The translations under genes and the position numbers were made by a program. Below, in pieces: positions 22,635 to 31,118 of a stretch of DNA of 57,635 bases. The stretch is from a virus, in the IMG/VR virus record IMGVR_UViG_3300042898_002419, positions 1 through 57,635 of that record; one strand, given 5' to 3'. The notes under the pieces are model-generated. The model saw nothing but the letters and a program-made list of their open reading frames with translations. It was not told the DNA's origin and searched no databases. The first letter of the stretch is position 1; each line of letters opens with the position of its first letter.

Positions 22635-23140
22635 AATGTTTTGTCCTTGGTATATTTAGACCAGTCAGTGAAGTGATCTCGATTTTGTAATTCATGCACA
22701 CTATGACACCATACTCCGGGATTGGTTGCGTCAAAGTCTCGGTCATCCAGTTTGAGTGTGGCATTGTAGCCCAGTTGCTGAATGTACGGCAACTTGACCG
22801 ATATCATGGGAATAAAGTTGTGGTGTTCGCACAATCCTGATTCCAGCAGGCCTTCTACACATCGAACATCTATGTCCAGGGTGCATAGATAGTCGCGATC
22901 AAGAAAGCCTTGGATCATGTCTTCCCAAGGTTTCCACGCAGCAGCATCATTTATATCTGGATTGGGAAAACTTTGATTAGCACCAAAGTAGATATGACGC
23001 CGTCCATTCAAGCGATACGCAATCCATTCCGCCTCTTGAATACCTACCACAAACAATGTGGGCATGCCATATGCTGGTGTGTGTTCTACTTCTGTTCCAG
23101 TAAAGAACTTTACTGATTCGTCGTGATCTGGTCTAATCAT
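22631..23140 (-). CDS. Conserved phage protein next to dpdA, unknown function
   Basis: 169 residues. E-H-T-P-A-Y-G-M-P-T-L-F-V-V-G, H-I-Y-F-G-A-N-Q-S-F, L-C-T-L-D-I-D-V and N-P-G-V-W-C-H-S-V-H are the blocks that look conserved. The strand-helix alternation suggests an alpha/beta fold. ATGA overlaps tie it to the DpdA-like gene and the PTPS-like gene, so the three may act together. Confidence 0.6.
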   Translation of the reverse strand: MIRPDHDESVKFFTGTEVEHTPAYGMPTLFVVGIQEAEWIAYRLNGRRHIYFGANQSFPNPDINDAAAWKPWEDMIQGFLDRDYLCTLDIDVRCVEGLLESGLCEHHNFIPMISVKLPYIQQLGYNATLKLDDRDFDATNPGVWCHSVHELQNRDHFTDWSKYTKDKTL

Positions 23141-24792
23141 GTTGCCTGCTCGTTTTCAAGTTGATCTAGTGCTGCTGTACTTAATTGTACTACATCATCT
23201 GTGATCATGTCAACCTCTTCCACGTCAAAAAGAGCATTGAACTTTGTGTTAGCATTCACGGTCTTTTTGCCTTTGAAACCACGTGTGCCAATGATGTCCA
23301 TCCAGTATTTGGAATAGTGTTCAATTATGGCTTCTGACTCGTCTCGATCAGTGGTAGCAAAAATTGCATCCACAATGTCTGCAAATCGTGCATGGTCACC
23401 ACTTTCATTCCACATCATGTATGGCCATTCGGCACCTGCGTCGAATGTTTGGTTTGCTCGTTGCACCGATTCTAAATGTGTCCACACATTGTGACCCATG
23501 AGCAAGGCATAGCTAAAACTATCCCAACTGGTCTTGCCATTCTTACCAATTTTGTTTAGATCTGGTGGCACATGAAAGTGAGTCATGTTGTTGGGATCAA
23601 ATATTTCACCATTCAATTCTGCATCAGTTTTGCGAACACCCGGTTTGTAAACACAAATATCCTTCATCTGCAACTGACTACTGATAGGGCTTTCGTCAAA
23701 GTGGTCCACAAATTTTTCTGCTACCACAGTTGGTCCATATGGGCGTGTGTCTGTGGAATATTTTTTGTCATCCACAATGGGGCTCATTCGATAGCTCCAT
23801 TTTTCATTGTGTGTTAGATCAATTTCGTGATACACTTGACCGTTTGCAGTGGCCAGGAACGGACTGGCACAATCAAAGCTGATGGTAAAGGTTGGATTCA
23901 CATATTTCCGTATGGCCCGTTGAATCACAGTGAGCAACACTGCCCACTCCAGTTTGCTTGTGCCCAAAAAGTGCATCCAATCGTGAGTGCCTGATTGCAA
24001 CAAGTTATCATGCCGTAGTGCTACCAGTCTGCGAAGTATCAGGTGGACGTCACACATGTTCTGCCCGCCCATGGCCCAGCCATCAAAGTGTGTGTCCGGG
24101 TATTTCACAGGGTCACAATAGTCCTTCATTTCCTGATACCAAGATTCTGCACTGGTGTGATTGTCGCCTTGCAGCACATTTAAAATCTTTGTTCCGCCGT
24201 CGTTCTTTCCTCGACGATTCTTCATAAAGTACTCGTTGTTGTACTTGGTTGCTGCCACAGCTTCAGGCAAGGTCTTGATGCCACATGCGTCGCTGGCTTT
24301 CTTGTCATGGATAACCCAGGTGGGAATATCCAGGGTCATTGCATAGTCACTGATACCATCCAGCCATTTGAGAATAGCGTCACGCTTCTTTTGTGCTTTG
24401 GCACAACCTGAGTTGGCCTTCCAGTCACCTTCCCACAAGCCCTTGGCAATCTGGAATCCGCCTGAGTCACCCAGCATGAATGTGCCAGGCTCGCGATTGC
24501 GAACCATGTCCTCCGACCAGTCCTGCTTGGTCAAATCCAGATTGGCATGACCACCGGAATACAGGCTCCACTTGTAGGGAAACAAGGCTTTAGAACTGTT
24601 GAGCCAATTCATTTGTTCCATGTCTGGTATACCGCTGGGCATACGACTGGGAGCAACATAAGGACCGTTTACAGGATCACGCTGTTTACCTATGTATGTT
24701 GCATAGAATCCAGAGATAGCCGGAAGGAACACAGCATATTGACTTAGTCCATCAGGACCCAGTTGTTTTTCAGTAAAATTATCTTGAGTCAT
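23137..24792 (-). CDS. dpdA: DpdA-like DNA 7-deazaguanine transglycosylase
   Basis: 551 residues of the tRNA-guanine transglycosylase superfamily. M-L-G-D-S-G-G-F-Q-I carries the D-S-G-G-F-Q base-binding motif, L-D-I-P-T-W-V and L-N-V-L-Q-G-D follow the barrel, G-W-A-M-G-G-Q matches the G-G-x-x-x-G loop, and S-F-D-C-A-S-P resembles the F-D-C-x-x-P segment near the nucleophilic Asp. The C-x-C-x-x-C zinc site of tRNA enzymes was not seen. DpdA proteins swap guanine in DNA for a 7-deazaguanine and so block restriction. Its place in the polymerase-clamp chain and the FolE, QueD, QueE and YhhQ genes nearby support DNA as the target. Confidence 0.82.
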   Translation of the reverse strand: MTQDNFTEKQLGPDGLSQYAVFLPAISGFYATYIGKQRDPVNGPYVAPSRMPSGIPDMEQMNWLNSSKALFPYKWSLYSGGHANLDLTKQDWSEDMVRNREPGTFMLGDSGGFQIAKGLWEGDWKANSGCAKAQKKRDAILKWLDGISDYAMTLDIPTWVIHDKKASDACGIKTLPEAVAATKYNNEYFMKNRRGKNDGGTKILNVLQGDNHTSAESWYQEMKDYCDPVKYPDTHFDGWAMGGQNMCDVHLILRRLVALRHDNLLQSGTHDWMHFLGTSKLEWAVLLTVIQRAIRKYVNPTFTISFDCASPFLATANGQVYHEIDLTHNEKWSYRMSPIVDDKKYSTDTRPYGPTVVAEKFVDHFDESPISSQLQMKDICVYKPGVRKTDAELNGEIFDPNNMTHFHVPPDLNKIGKNGKTSWDSFSYALLMGHNVWTHLESVQRANQTFDAGAEWPYMMWNESGDHARFADIVDAIFATTDRDESEAIIEHYSKYWMDIIGTRGFKGKKTVNANTKFNALFDVEEVDMITDDVVQLSTAALDQLENEQAT

Positions 24793-25460
24793 TGTTTTGT
24801 TCTAGCTATTAATTCGTAATCTTTTGCATACGCCTTGATCACACGTTGCGCAAGATCGGGTCGTTGCTGTAGTCGATCAACAAAGAATTTTTGCAACAGT
24901 CGCATATTGGCATTGTTGCCAGCTGAGTTTGAGTCTAGATCCGAGTATGGAGCAAATCCAAGATAGTCTGCAATTGCTGCATCAAAGTTGCGATCCAACA
25001 AGAAGTATTTTCTCTTGACTGCGGGCAACAGGTCCTCAACAAACTCATGCTGTGACCACACATGATCATCAAACCTATTGACAACATCAAATATCAAACG
25101 CTCAGTGGTCTGATTGTATCCGTCTATCCATTGCACTGCATCCATGGGCCAGTTGTGCGGCGAATATGGTTCGTCAGGAAACACAGGACCATTGGGACCT
25201 TGCGGCGAAAGTATATAGGTGTTTAGGTATTGCACTATTCCACTTACCCAGCGATCCAGTGGATCTCGCAGTATCACAATCATTTCTGTTATGGTGTCAC
25301 TGTGATCATCTGCCACTGCGGTCATCCACTGATGGCGTCTTGCCCAGTCCAACATGTAGCTACTGGCGTTCTTGGGAATGTTCACAATGAATTGTGACAG
25401 ATCCGGACTCAGTGTTCCGGAACCGTAACTAAACCCTCGATCAACCAGTTGTGGGATCAT
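24789..25460 (-). CDS. Sulfotransferase-like P-loop protein
   Basis: 223 residues. F-I-V-N-I-P-K-N-A-S-S-Y matches the P-K-x-A-x-T/S-S PAPS-binding loop, and I-L-R-D-P-L-D-R-W-V-S-G the R-D-P-x-x-R-x-x-S motif of sulfotransferases. They move sulfate from PAPS to sugars or lipids. It is unusual to find one between clamp and dpdA, coupled to both by ATGA. Acceptors are unknown. Confidence 0.7.
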   Translation of the reverse strand: MIPQLVDRGFSYGSGTLSPDLSQFIVNIPKNASSYMLDWARRHQWMTAVADDHSDTITEMIVILRDPLDRWVSGIVQYLNTYILSPQGPNGPVFPDEPYSPHNWPMDAVQWIDGYNQTTERLIFDVVNRFDDHVWSQHEFVEDLLPAVKRKYFLLDRNFDAAIADYLGFAPYSDLDSNSAGNNANMRLLQKFFVDRLQQRPDLAQRVIKAYAKDYELIARTKQ

Positions 25461-26179
25461 TTGGTCTGTGCAGGCAAAATGTAGTTGTACACGGCAAGAC
25501 CAGAATTCACTGTGATTTGCATGCAGCCATCATCAGATATCTGCATGGTTTTGTCTCCAGTCAGGCTCAGAATGCTCATGACCTGACTCACTGGCCATGA
25601 CCAGGCATGCTTTAATGCACCAGTAATGTCATGCTGGAACACAAAGTTACCACTGTGCGTGGAGTGATCACCAAAGAAGAATTTGAGATCCTTGCCATCA
25701 GTCTTGACTTGAAAGTTGAGTTCTTCTGAATTGGCCTGTGCTTGCATTCGCAAACGTTGGATAGCAGCCACAGTGGGTTCAAAAGTAATATGCCAGTTTA
25801 CACCTTTGAATTTCAGTGTCTTGAGTTTGTCATTCACAATATCACTTGCCATGAATCGATAGTTGTTTTTAAAGTCACCTACCTTGTTTTCAAAAGTAAT
25901 GCCGTCCAGTTCACCATTGGCTTTGCGTGTGACTGCCAGTTTGGCATCTTCTCTGTATTCTTGCAAATTCAACAGTGTCTTGAGTTTGCCAAGATTGGGC
26001 ATGCCAAATGTTCCAACAAAGTCAGCCATTGGATTGGCAAACTGTGCATCGATAATAACTGATTTGTCTTCGGCTAGTCCACCAACTGTGGTAGCAGAAT
26101 CAGTGCCAGTAATTTTGATTAAATCAATACAACCCAGGTCAAATGTGTGTTGTACAATATCTAGTAAATAGTCTTTCAT
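25457..26179 (-). CDS. 45: Sliding clamp, gp45-like
   Basis: 240 residues. V-G-T-F-G-M-P-N-L-G-K-L-K-T-L-L and the alternating strands resemble T4-type gp45 clamps, which tether the polymerase to DNA and activate late transcription. T4 gp45 has 228 residues. It overlaps the methyltransferase-like gene and the sulfotransferase-like gene by ATGA. Identity to T4 gp45 is low, so the call rests on the fold pattern and on being near the polymerase. Confidence 0.72.
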   Translation of the reverse strand: MKDYLLDIVQHTFDLGCIDLIKITGTDSATTVGGLAEDKSVIIDAQFANPMADFVGTFGMPNLGKLKTLLNLQEYREDAKLAVTRKANGELDGITFENKVGDFKNNYRFMASDIVNDKLKTLKFKGVNWHITFEPTVAAIQRLRMQAQANSEELNFQVKTDGKDLKFFFGDHSTHSGNFVFQHDITGALKHAWSWPVSQVMSILSLTGDKTMQISDDGCMQITVNSGLAVYNYILPAQTK

Positions 26180-27387
26180 GTTTCGGTCCTTTTGTTAAAA
26201 CGTATAATCAATCTTCGGAGTTTTTCATCCGACAATCCCATTGCTTCTATCTTGGCAGATATTGCTCTGCGGACTTTTTTAATGTTGAGTTGTCCCTTTG
26301 TGGTGGCATCCTTGAGATCCACCGGCAATATTGCAGCAATCTCAATCAGTGCCATTAGCTCTAGTTCATTATAGATATCTTTTGTTGATCTGTCAACTGA
26401 TTCTGGTGGTGTGGCATCAATTATTATGGGCGGTGCAGCATCAATATCTTCTTTTCTAAAAATTCCTGCCAGGGCTTGTCCGCCTCTAATACTTGCCAGA
26501 ACACCGGGTTTTTTTAGTTCTATCCAACTGGTGCTGCCGTTGTTGTTGTGCTCGTAGATGATCTCGTAGCCCAGTATCTGTGCATGCTCACGCACCAATC
26601 TACCAGGAGTATAGCAACAAAAGTGATGTTCCACAAGACTTACTGCACCTTGCTGATCGCAGTTGTTGTAACTGAATACAAAACTTCCACCGGGTCTCAA
26701 CAGTCCAAACACTTCGGTCATGTATTGCTTGACTATTTCCAAAGGCTTGAAGTTGAAGTAGTGAAATGAATACACAAATCCAAATTGTTGTTTTGGCAGG
26801 TTCCAAAATATCGGATCAGTGGTGTATTCCTTGACCACGTAATAGCGAAGTCTACGCTGATACTCTTCAGTAAACTGTGTTCGCATAGGCTCCAACAGTT
26901 CTGTGTCGGTGTCCACCAAGTACATGGGGTCAAGTGCTACCAGATCTTCTACACCGGGACTGTGTGCTGGCCTAATCACCATGCCTGGATAATGCCAATC
27001 AGTATACAGTTGCAATCGGCTTTGCAAAAACACCCAGGTCAAGGGTTCTATAGACAGTTGTCTTGATAGAATATATTCTGGCGTGTCTTTTTTCATACCA
27101 GTTTGATATAGGTCTGTGCTGTCAGCAAAATATGCAGGCTCTTGTTGCACAATTAAATCCTGTACACTATCCCTAAGTTGCTGTAGATTTTGATCAAACT
27201 GTCCAAGAAATTTCTCAGCACGACTCTTTGATTCGTTCAAACTGTCCAGGGCATCGGGCACCTGCACTCGACTGTCTTCAACAATTTTCACAATCTTTTT
27301 CAGCTCTCCGATAGTTTCAGTTGCAGTTGCCTGCACACTCAAGGTGTCCAGAGTATTTAGATATCCAACAAGGTCACTTAATTTCAT
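26176..27387 (-). CDS. Methyltransferase-like protein with N-terminal coiled coil
   Basis: 403 residues. Residues ~1-85 are helical. The middle has V-E-D-L-V-A-L-D-P-M-Y-L-V-D, F-G-F-V-Y-S-F-H-Y-F-N-F, a following G-L-L-R-P-G-G-S-F-V-F-S-Y-N, and R-L-V-R-E-H-A-Q-I-L-G-Y-E-I, the late motifs of class I SAM methyltransferases. The glycine-rich motif I is weak, so activity is uncertain. It sits between polymerase and clamp with ATGA on both sides. A DNA or deazaguanine target is inference. Confidence 0.6.
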   Translation of the reverse strand: MKLSDLVGYLNTLDTLSVQATATETIGELKKIVKIVEDSRVQVPDALDSLNESKSRAEKFLGQFDQNLQQLRDSVQDLIVQQEPAYFADSTDLYQTGMKKDTPEYILSRQLSIEPLTWVFLQSRLQLYTDWHYPGMVIRPAHSPGVEDLVALDPMYLVDTDTELLEPMRTQFTEEYQRRLRYYVVKEYTTDPIFWNLPKQQFGFVYSFHYFNFKPLEIVKQYMTEVFGLLRPGGSFVFSYNNCDQQGAVSLVEHHFCCYTPGRLVREHAQILGYEIIYEHNNNGSTSWIELKKPGVLASIRGGQALAGIFRKEDIDAAPPIIIDATPPESVDRSTKDIYNELELMALIEIAAILPVDLKDATTKGQLNIKKVRRAISAKIEAMGLSDEKLRRLIIRFNKRTET

Positions 27388-30047
27388 TCAAACGAAAACA
27401 AACTTGTGAATGTATTTTCAGTATTGGTTGCAGATGCAAGATCCCACTCCAGTACTCCCAGCAAGTTGTCAATCTTTTGATCCACAACCGTGGCCTCCAT
27501 CAGCCCATCATCGAACGGCAGTTCTGTAAACCAGACAGGCAAGCGTTGTTCATCTGTGGGATATCCAATTGATGTCCAACCCAGCGCATTTGACTTGAGC
27601 TTGCACACAATGGTCTTCATGCCGTCTACAATCTGCATGCTGTAGTTGTCGCTGTTCATTCGTCGCAGGTTGTTCCAGTTCATGGCTGCTCTAACATGTC
27701 CTGGCATGTTGGCTCGACCCTGGGCAGCTTCTGCAGCACCATACTTGGTCAAGTTGTTCACACGCTTGGGCGAACCCTTCTCCCAGCCCGGCCGCTCCAT
27801 GAATTCATACTTGAACTTGCGAATATGTTCAATCACGTCGTCACGTTGCACACCACTCAGTATCTTGTTTAGAATTTCCAACAAGAACTCTTGAATAACC
27901 TTGGGTGTGTCCGAACGTTTTAGATCCAGGCCAGTGGCCTTGGTCTTGCCAATCTTGCCGTTCACATCCAGTCGATTGCCTTCAAGGTCAATGATGTTCA
28001 CAGCATAACGCTTCTTGGTAATAAACAGGCTGCGGTCTGCTACCATCTCACGACCACACTTGATCAGTTCGCCCATATCCCGCGGACAATGGAATGCCTG
28101 TTCCATGAAGCCTGGAAACGAATCATTCACTTGATCAGCAATCGAATCATACAGTTGAATACAAGTTTCTTTGCTCCACTCCATACGACCTTCTGCAACT
28201 TCGTTTTTCAACACAGACCAAGCACTGAAATAACATGAATCTGTGTCACCATAGATAACTGCTGCACCCACATGATCATATTCACCAGTGATACATTCAT
28301 TGATGTATGCATCCATGTGTCTAGCAATAGCACGACCAGTCAGTGTGGTTGATTGTCCAATGCGCTTGTCAAAGAATCTGCAACCTGGATTCAAAATAGC
28401 ACCATACAAACTGTTCAAGTTGATCTTCTTGACCAGTTGTCGCTTGTCCCAGAACGCAATGTCCTTGGGATCTGTTGCTGCTTTTTTCTTGGCCTGCATG
28501 TCCTTGCGTTCTGAATACCAACGTTCCAGCAAGCCGGGAATGATACCTTTTTTCTCATAGGTAAGAATAGTGCCATTGGCAGTGAGTATCCAGGGCTGGT
28601 GGCTGTCAAAGATCAGTTTCCAGATCTCTGCTGCTGAGTGAGTGCTTTCAGAGCCGTCCTGCCAGTCAATGGTGATTTCAGTTCCTACCTCTGTGTTCAT
28701 CACAGCGGTATATTCAAGACTGCCAAACAGGTTCTCCCAGGCATCTGCAAACTTGCCTCCGTTCTTGGCCATCTTTTCTCGAATGTAATGATCAGTCATG
28801 GTCTGCCGCAACTGCCCCACAATGGTTTCCGGACCCATGTTCTGTGCTCTAATGGCCGAAGGATACAGACTGTTGATGTCAACTGACCCTACCCATTCAT
28901 GCAGACCTTTTTTGGGATATGCAACATAAGCACCTGCTGCTTGATTGTCTTCCGTGTCGTTGCGTTGCTTGCGGTTGGGCACAACAAATCCACGTTCATG
29001 TGCTTCCACAATGATGGCCTGTTCAGTCACTGCCACAGCACCCATTGTGGTCTGCAACAGCACAGTGTTGGCATGTGCCAGTTCATTGGCCAGTTCCAGA
29101 AAGCGCAGTTTCTTGTCCAGTTTGTCCAGCAGTGCAGTATCTTGACGATTGTATTCAATAAACTTCTTGAAGTGTTGATTATACAACTGATCCAGAGTGC
29201 CTTCGAACTGTGTCTTAGTCTCTCCCAGTTCGTATTCAGCAATGGCATCCAGACTGTAGCTGTGACGTTCTTCATAGGTGTACTTGCGATACAACTGCAT
29301 ATAGTCCATGTGTACTCGGCCCACTAGGTCATAGGTTTCTTGTTCAGCACCAAAGCGTTCAAACATACGCTTCTTGGGATGTTGCCCCCAGAGACAGAAC
29401 TTGCGAGTGTCATCCTTGCTGAGAACTCGGATGGTTCTATTGATAGTGTAAGGAATATCGTAGCCCTCTGAGTTCCAACCACTCAGCACGTCTGCATCGT
29501 CAATCAAGTCCAGGAACATCTTGATCATGTCACGCTCGTCTTCAAACAAGAACGTGTTTTCAAAGTCAGCCACCAGTTCTTGTGCAGTAGCCATGCTCAT
29601 GTGCTTGGGTGGCACAGCCATGGTGACCATTTGATCCAGCCAGTTCAGGTAAACAGAAATAGCAGTGATGGGATTGAACGGATCATCCACAGGTGAGAAT
29701 CCACGATCCTTGTTGAAGTCTACCTCAATGTCAAAAAATGCTGTGTGCAGATCCGGAGCATCCTGCCCCTTGTAGTTGTCCTCTAAACAACGAAAGATTG
29801 GATTGATGTCACTTTCATACAACTGCTTGCCTGAATGCATGCTGACTTCTTTGCGAAACTCTTTGTTGTTTCTTGTGCTGAACCTTGACACTGGTGTGTC
29901 ATAGATGCTGCGATGTTTGCCTCTGGGGTCATCGTAGTAGAACACAAAGTTTGCGGGGTATTCTCTGTAGACTCGAGTGCCATTGCGGCGTTCCACCACG
30001 TGAATGCGATCGTGGGCACGATCAAAAAGACTGTCAATATAACTCAT
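27384..30047 (-). CDS. 43: Family B DNA polymerase, gp43-like
   Basis: 887 residues, close to T4 gp43 (898). A-F-F-D-I-E-V-D-F is Exo I, W-N-S-E-G-Y-D-I-P-Y Exo II, D-I-N-S-L-Y-P-S-A-I motif A, K-K-I-N-L-N-S-L-Y-G-A motif B, and Y-G-D-T-D-S-C-Y motif C. It has both polymerase and 3'-5' proofreading sites. I chose ATG 30047 because GGAG lies four bases upstream; a longer frame would add 46 residues and cross a late-promoter element. The end F-S-F-E may carry a clamp-binding tail. It starts the coupled replication and modification run. Confidence 0.95.
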   Translation of the reverse strand: MSYIDSLFDRAHDRIHVVERRNGTRVYREYPANFVFYYDDPRGKHRSIYDTPVSRFSTRNNKEFRKEVSMHSGKQLYESDINPIFRCLEDNYKGQDAPDLHTAFFDIEVDFNKDRGFSPVDDPFNPITAISVYLNWLDQMVTMAVPPKHMSMATAQELVADFENTFLFEDERDMIKMFLDLIDDADVLSGWNSEGYDIPYTINRTIRVLSKDDTRKFCLWGQHPKKRMFERFGAEQETYDLVGRVHMDYMQLYRKYTYEERHSYSLDAIAEYELGETKTQFEGTLDQLYNQHFKKFIEYNRQDTALLDKLDKKLRFLELANELAHANTVLLQTTMGAVAVTEQAIIVEAHERGFVVPNRKQRNDTEDNQAAGAYVAYPKKGLHEWVGSVDINSLYPSAIRAQNMGPETIVGQLRQTMTDHYIREKMAKNGGKFADAWENLFGSLEYTAVMNTEVGTEITIDWQDGSESTHSAAEIWKLIFDSHQPWILTANGTILTYEKKGIIPGLLERWYSERKDMQAKKKAATDPKDIAFWDKRQLVKKINLNSLYGAILNPGCRFFDKRIGQSTTLTGRAIARHMDAYINECITGEYDHVGAAVIYGDTDSCYFSAWSVLKNEVAEGRMEWSKETCIQLYDSIADQVNDSFPGFMEQAFHCPRDMGELIKCGREMVADRSLFITKKRYAVNIIDLEGNRLDVNGKIGKTKATGLDLKRSDTPKVIQEFLLEILNKILSGVQRDDVIEHIRKFKYEFMERPGWEKGSPKRVNNLTKYGAAEAAQGRANMPGHVRAAMNWNNLRRMNSDNYSMQIVDGMKTIVCKLKSNALGWTSIGYPTDEQRLPVWFTELPFDDGLMEATVVDQKIDNLLGVLEWDLASATNTENTFTSLFSFE

Positions 30048-30115
30048 GTATCTCCGTTTATGGCCGGTAAGCCGTGTTGCTTGCCCGTAACGTGGGCGAC
30101 TCGTTGTAACGCAAT

Positions 30116-30123
30116 ATTTATAA
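30116..30123 (-). promoter_or_regulatory. T4-type late promoter element before polymerase
   Basis: TATAAATA exactly, on the minus strand, at the end of the dsbA-like gene and 69 bases upstream of ATG 30047. The leader between them has G-C-A-A-G-C and G-C-T-T-A-C repeats that could form a short hairpin. Confidence 0.5.
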
Positions 30124-30378
30124 TGTCTTGCCCACTGTGGTGAGAATTGTTTCCAACAGTTCATGATCTTGTTGTTCTTGCCCAAAGCTGGCCTTGTGTG
30201 CCATGCGAATTGCTTTTTTCAGCACAGCTGGCTTGATTTCCAGTTCCTCTGCAATGGCCTTGACTGTGTCGGTGAGCCCGCCTTGCAAGGTATCAATCTC
30301 GTGCATGACCTGCATGCCTTCATTGATGATCTGGGTGAGTTTGATTTTTTGGTCGCCGTTGAATGTTTTGTTTTCCAT
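30118..30378 (-). CDS. dsbA: DsbA-like late-transcription DNA-binding protein
   Basis: 86 residues, highly helical: L-T-Q-I-I-N-E-G-M-Q, then V-K-A-I-A-E-E-L-E-I-K-P-A-V-L-K-K-A-I-R, then an acidic tail. Size and arrangement resemble T4 DsbA (89), a DNA-binding protein of late genes, with the same A-x-E-L-x-x-x-x-x-x-L-x-x segment. A general helix-turn-helix protein is the alternative. It has a strong sigma70-type promoter and precedes the polymerase. Confidence 0.65.
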   Translation of the reverse strand: MENKTFNGDQKIKLTQIINEGMQVMHEIDTLQGGLTDTVKAIAEELEIKPAVLKKAIRMAHKASFGQEQQDHELLETILTTVGKTL

Positions 30379-30402
30379 GAGAATCTCCTAAAGTAGTCAG
30401 CT

Positions 30403-30431
30403 AGTATAACTGATACAGTAGGAGATGTCAA
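30403..30431 (-). promoter_or_regulatory. Sigma70-type promoter for dsbA and the replication run
   Basis: -35 TTGACA (30431-30426), 17-base spacer, -10 TATACT (30408-30403), 25 bases from ATG 30378 with GGAG in the leader. Confidence 0.85.
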
Positions 30432-30479
30432 GATGTTGTTGCTCACTTTAGGATTCCCAGTAGACGCGATAAATAAAAT

Positions 30480-31061
30480 ATGACAGAATTTAAACCTACC
30501 TTCCTATACGTTAAGCAACATAATGTCACCGGAATGAAATATTTTGGAAAAACTGTTGCCAATGACCCTATAAAATATAAAGGATCTGGGAAGCTCTGGC
30601 TGCGTCATATTAAGAAGCATGGGAATAATGTAACAACAATTTGGTATCAACTATTCACAGATAAGAAATCTATAGTAGAGTATGCTTTAAGTTTTTCTAA
30701 AGAACAACAAATAGTAGAATCTAAGGATTGGGCAAATCTAATGCCCGAAAATGGGTTGCTGGGCAGTGGCGTAAAGGGTATTAAGATAAATCGCACCCCG
30801 GAACATAATAAAAAAATAAGCGATGCAATGAGAAAGCGTAGTTTAGAAAAAAATGGATTTATAAAAAAAGATCAGCCTAAGGTTGAAAAAGGAAAATCTA
30901 AAGGTGGATGGAAATGGAAATCGGAAGTCAAGTTAAAACATTCCCAATTACAAGCAAGAATAGTTAAAAGAAGAATGTGCTGCATACATTGTCGAATCGA
31001 GAGCGGGATCGGTAACATAGATCAATGGCACGGTGATAAATGTAAAATGAAACCGGTTTAG
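30480..31061 (+). CDS. GIY-YIG homing-type endonuclease
   Basis: 193 residues and the only plus-strand gene. F-L-Y-V-K-Q-H-N-V and K-Y-F-G-K-T-V match GIY-YIG; Y-K-G-S-G-K-L-W-L-R-H-I-K-K-H-G follows with the catalytic Arg/His region. A nuclease-associated module region is K-K-I-S-D-A-M-R-K-R, and C-C-I-H-C ... G-N-I-D-Q-W-H-G-D-K-C is a zinc-finger-like C-terminus of homing enzymes (Seg type). It is AT-rich, unlike neighbours, and stands between two leftward units. No promoter room exists beyond a GATAAATA four bases from the ATG. Confidence 0.85.
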   Translation: MTEFKPTFLYVKQHNVTGMKYFGKTVANDPIKYKGSGKLWLRHIKKHGNNVTTIWYQLFTDKKSIVEYALSFSKEQQIVESKDWANLMPENGLLGSGVKGIKINRTPEHNKKISDAMRKRSLEKNGFIKKDQPKVEKGKSKGGWKWKSEVKLKHSQLQARIVKRRMCCIHCRIESGIGNIDQWHGDKCKMKPV

Positions 31062-31118
31062 ATCATCTGAGTAGCGAATTCATTTGATCAAGGCCCGGCT
31101 TCCCGCCTGCCCTCGCAA

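Noticed and set aside
24789-25460. Thymidylate or dNMP kinase reading of the P-loop
   Set aside because: Loop lacks G-K-[ST] and the R-D-P-x-x-R-x-x-S block favours sulfotransferase.
30468-30475. GATAAATA as late promoter of the plus-strand nuclease
   Set aside because: Only four bases from the ATG, too close for a usual late start; kept as a note.
31062-31118. GC-rich gap as a bidirectional terminator
   Set aside because: Possible stem G-G-C/G-C-C is short and mismatched; no T run.
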